Below are positions 61,609 to 64,000 of a stretch of 64,000 nucleotides of DNA, piece after piece. Source of the stretch: Verrucomicrobiaceae bacterium UBA1938 (lineage in GTDB: Bacteria > Verrucomicrobiota > Verrucomicrobiia > Verrucomicrobiales > Verrucomicrobiaceae); the NCBI GenBank assembly GCA_002336895.1, contig DDFC01000032.1:309902-373901 (forward strand), read 5' to 3'. The notes below the pieces were generated by a model. It did no database searches. It was not told where the DNA came from and worked only from the letters and a program-made list of their open reading frames with translations. Position 1 is the stretch's first letter. Each line of letters begins with the position of its first letter. The position numbers and the translations under genes were made by a program.

Positions 61609-63740
61609 CACAGTTCGATGCCTCTACCTTCGCGGATGGACTCCAGCACCGCAAATGTCAGCTTCATGCTCCGCCGCGCCTCCTCATACGGCAGCGGATG
61701 CTCCGCCCCGCCTTTCAGAAAGCCCACCCACGCCGTCATCTCCTCCGCATGTCCCTTGGATGTGTACTTCCTCACCGTCGTTTTCCGCTGTTTGAAAACC
61801 GAGAGCTTCATGAAGTTCTCACACTCCACCACCAGCCCGCTCGCAAACACCCGGAAAGTCTCCTTCGGGTAGCTCGTGTCACCCTCCGCCGTGTACACCA
61901 CCTGCGCCGCCGACCCGTCTGCAAATTCGATCTGCGCCGTCACCGAGTCCGGCACCTTCGGCCGGCCCACCGTCTGCGCCGTCACCTTCACCGGCCTCCC
62001 CAGCACATGACAGGCAAAGTCAAAGAAGTGGCACGCCTCTCCCAGCACACGCCCGCCGCTCTCCGCCGCATTCGCATACCAGTGGTCCGGAGCCAGTACG
62101 CCAGCATTCACATGAAAGGCCAGCGTCTTCGGCCCCGACACCTTGCTGAGCAGCTCCATCATCGCCACCGTCGCAGGCGCAAAGCGTCGGTTAAATCCCA
62201 CCATCACGCTCCCCTTCGACTCCACCACCGCAGCATCGATCTCCCCCAGCTCCTCACGCGTCAGGCATAGCGGCTTTTCCACAAACACCTGCCTGCCCGC
62301 TTTCAGAGCTTTCAACACCATCGGTGCATGCAGATGATGCCGCGTCCCGATCATCACCGCCGCATCAGCAGTCCCGCCCTCCAGCACCTTCGCCGCATCC
62401 GTCTCCGCATGCGCAAAGCCAAACTTCTCCTTCACATGCCGCGCCGAAAGCCCCGTCGCATTCACTATCGTCCCCAGCGTCATCTGCCCCTTCACATGCG
62501 GCAGCAGCATCGTCCTCGCAAAGTTCCCAGCCCCGATCACATCCAGCATCCCGACACCACTTCTCAGTGCCTCCTTCGCACGCTCCGGAAACTCGCACGT
62601 ATCGCTCCTGCTCGTGCCGACGCTTGAAACCCCGCCCCCATACTCGATCACCACGCCCAGTTCGCTCGACAGCTCGTCATACACTCCCAGCACATCCTCA
62701 AACCCCACCCGCCTCGTCGTCACCGCCCTCAGATCCAGCTGCCCCGTGCGCATCAGTTCCAGGCACGCCTCAAAGTTCCGGTTCTCCGTCCATCGCACAT
62801 GCCCGATCGGGTAGTCCTGCCCGCCCCACTCATACTGCGGGTCATACCGTCCCGGCCCATAGCTTCGCGAGTACCGCACCTGGATGTCCTTCATGTACGC
62901 CGTCTTCCACGAAAGCTCCGCGTCATAGATCCCCACGATCACCATCACGCCCCGGTCACGCAGGCACGCGATCGCGCTGTCTGCTGCATCACGTCCTTTC
63001 CCGCCCACGCACAGCAGCACCGCGTCCACGCCATGTCCGTCCGTCCATGCACGCACTTCATCTTCCAGCTTCGACTGCGCCGGATTCACCACCCGCTCCG
63101 CACCCATCGCCAGAGACGTCTCCAGCCGCCCCGCCACAAAATCCACGCTCATCACCCGCGCACCCGAGGCCTTGAGCAGGCTTGTCGCCAGCAGCCCCAC
63201 CAGCCCCTGCCCCATCACTAGCACACGCTCGCCCAGCCGCGCACCGCTCTGCCGCACCGCCTCCATCGAGATCGACGCCAGCGTCGTATACGCCCCCTGC
63301 CAGTCCTCCACCCCTTCCGGAATCGGAGCCGCCAGCAGATCCGGCACCGCGATCATCTCCGCATGAAACGCACATTCCGCCCCGCCGCACGCCACCCGGT
63401 CCCCCACGCGGAAGCGCGAGTTCATCTCATCCACCGCCACCACCACGCCTGCGGCGGAATACCCCAGCGGCGTCGGCGACTCCAGCCGGTTGCGCACCTT
63501 CTCCATCGCCGCCTTCCAGCCCAGCGTCTTCGCCGTATCGATCACCTTCTTCACCTGATCCGGTCGCGCCTTCGCCTTTTGCAGCAGCGACATCCTCGCC
63601 TGCTCCACCTTCATCCTCTCCGTCCCCGGAGAAATGACCGAGCACGTCGTCCTCACCACAATCCCTCCCGGCGGCGCCACAGGCGCAGGCACCTCCTGCA
63701 GTTCCAGCCGTCCATCCTGATATTGGGCGATTTGTTTCAT
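61608..63740 (-). CDS. Bi-domain oxidoreductase (zinc-less alcohol dehydrogenase plus Gfo/Idh/MocA)
   Basis: The 710-residue protein joins two NAD(P)-dependent enzymes. Residues about 1-370 are alcohol-dehydrogenase-like (S-P-G-T-E-R, G-Y-S-A-A-G-V-V, Rossmann G-Q-G-L-V-G-L-L). Residues about 400-710 are Gfo/Idh/MocA-like (D-V-I-G-A-G-N-F-A-R, V-F-V-E-K-P-L-C-L-T, G-E-A-C-H-F-F-D-F). Proteins of this design are linked to sugar-nucleotide or polysaccharide assembly loci. ATG 63740 begins K-Q-I-A-Q-Y-Q-D-G-R-L-E-L, the family start. It is coupled to the heparinase-like gene. Confidence 0.92.
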   Translation of the reverse strand: MKQIAQYQDGRLELQEVPAPVAPPGGIVVRTTCSVISPGTERMKVEQARMSLLQKAKARPDQVKKVIDTAKTLGWKAAMEKVRNRLESPTPLGYSAAGVVVAVDEMNSRFRVGDRVACGGAECAFHAEMIAVPDLLAAPIPEGVEDWQGAYTTLASISMEAVRQSGARLGERVLVMGQGLVGLLATSLLKASGARVMSVDFVAGRLETSLAMGAERVVNPAQSKLEDEVRAWTDGHGVDAVLLCVGGKGRDAADSAIACLRDRGVMVIVGIYDAELSWKTAYMKDIQVRYSRSYGPGRYDPQYEWGGQDYPIGHVRWTENRNFEACLELMRTGQLDLRAVTTRRVGFEDVLGVYDELSSELGVVIEYGGGVSSVGTSRSDTCEFPERAKEALRSGVGMLDVIGAGNFARTMLLPHVKGQMTLGTIVNATGLSARHVKEKFGFAHAETDAAKVLEGGTADAAVMIGTRHHLHAPMVLKALKAGRQVFVEKPLCLTREELGEIDAAVVESKGSVMVGFNRRFAPATVAMMELLSKVSGPKTLAFHVNAGVLAPDHWYANAAESGGRVLGEACHFFDFACHVLGRPVKVTAQTVGRPKVPDSVTAQIEFADGSAAQVVYTAEGDTSYPKETFRVFASGLVVECENFMKLSVFKQRKTTVRKYTSKGHAEEMTAWVGFLKGGAEHPLPYEEARRSMKLTFAVLESIREGRGIEL

Positions 63741-64000
63741 CGTTCGATCAATCGTTAAAGTCTCGGAGCAAACCCACTTTCCGCCTCTTCGCAGCATTTA
63801 TTCACCCATCCTGCATCATCCCCCGTCAGCTGCTATTTCACCCCAAGCCCATTCATAAAAATTCGCTGCCATTCGAGCTCATGCGCGTTGAAAAAATCCA
63901 GCGCTATGGCAATCCCACTTCATTCACTGTAACGACCGCTCAATGCCACCCATCACGAAAGACACCTCACATCTCCGGATGGCGGAGCCATCCCAGCCTG
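63741..64000. other. Right-edge non-coding sequence
   Basis: No gene, clear hairpin or repeat is visible in the last 260 bases. The promoter of the oxidoreductase/heparinase pair should be here. Confidence 0.4.

Overview
The window looks like a chromosomal segment of a high-GC member of the Verrucomicrobiota, close to Prosthecobacter or Verrucomicrobium. The indicators are families typical of the PVC superphylum: DUF1549/DUF1553 and DUF1501 proteins, a PVC-type CxxCH heme protein with dehydrogenase-like and HEAT-like parts, a cytochrome c plus WD40 protein, LL-diaminopimelate aminotransferase (dapL), and a bi-domain oxidoreductase beside a heparinase-like protein. The taxon is inferred from gene content; no rRNA or tRNA gene was recognised. 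Most start codons were reset from the longest ORF to an internal ATG at a signal peptide or family N-terminus.

Layout: 0-6.4 kb holds housekeeping and envelope genes (sugar isomerase-like Tat protein, clpX, pseudopilin, alpha/beta hydrolase, rlpA) and a signal-peptide gene remnant. 6.4-18.5 kb is a long minus-strand heavy-metal efflux array: two CzcA-type RND pumps and two TolC-type proteins but only one CzcB-type adaptor, plus three small secreted proteins. 18.6-21.8 kb is a manganese module: mntR diverges from an outer-membrane protein, mntH and uspA across an 18-bp perfect palindrome. trpS follows.

22.8-30.9 kb is an accessory island: a pyruvyl-transferase-like protein, a GT32-methyltransferase fusion, a GT9-like enzyme, and a large protein with three LamG-like domains joined by serine-rich linkers, overlapped by a small secreted protein. 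The island lies between the trpS 3' end and a decayed direct copy of that end (43 of 49 bases identical, 8.2 kb apart). This is the strongest candidate here for something undescribed: an integrated surface-glycoprotein locus with its own sugar-transfer genes.

31-44.7 kb: rnr, an AI-2E-type transporter, an M48 protease, an AttEFGH-like operon (ABC ATPase, FtsX-like permease, secreted lipocalin-like protein) behind ribE, then a DUF1549/DUF1553-DUF1501 pair. 44.7-54.5 kb: the PVC heme protein, a matrixin-like protease, dapL with two hairpin terminators, a repeat-rich gap, a dGTPase-like gene, small proteins and the cytochrome-WD40 protein. 54.6-59.3 kb: creatininase, two Opp-type permeases, a small Gly/Tyr/His-rich secreted protein and an OppA-type binding protein, with no ATPase genes in view. 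59.4-59.8 kb is a cluster of palindromic repeats. 59.8-63.7 kb: heparinase II/III-like protein and bi-domain oxidoreductase, a pair typical of exopolysaccharide loci.
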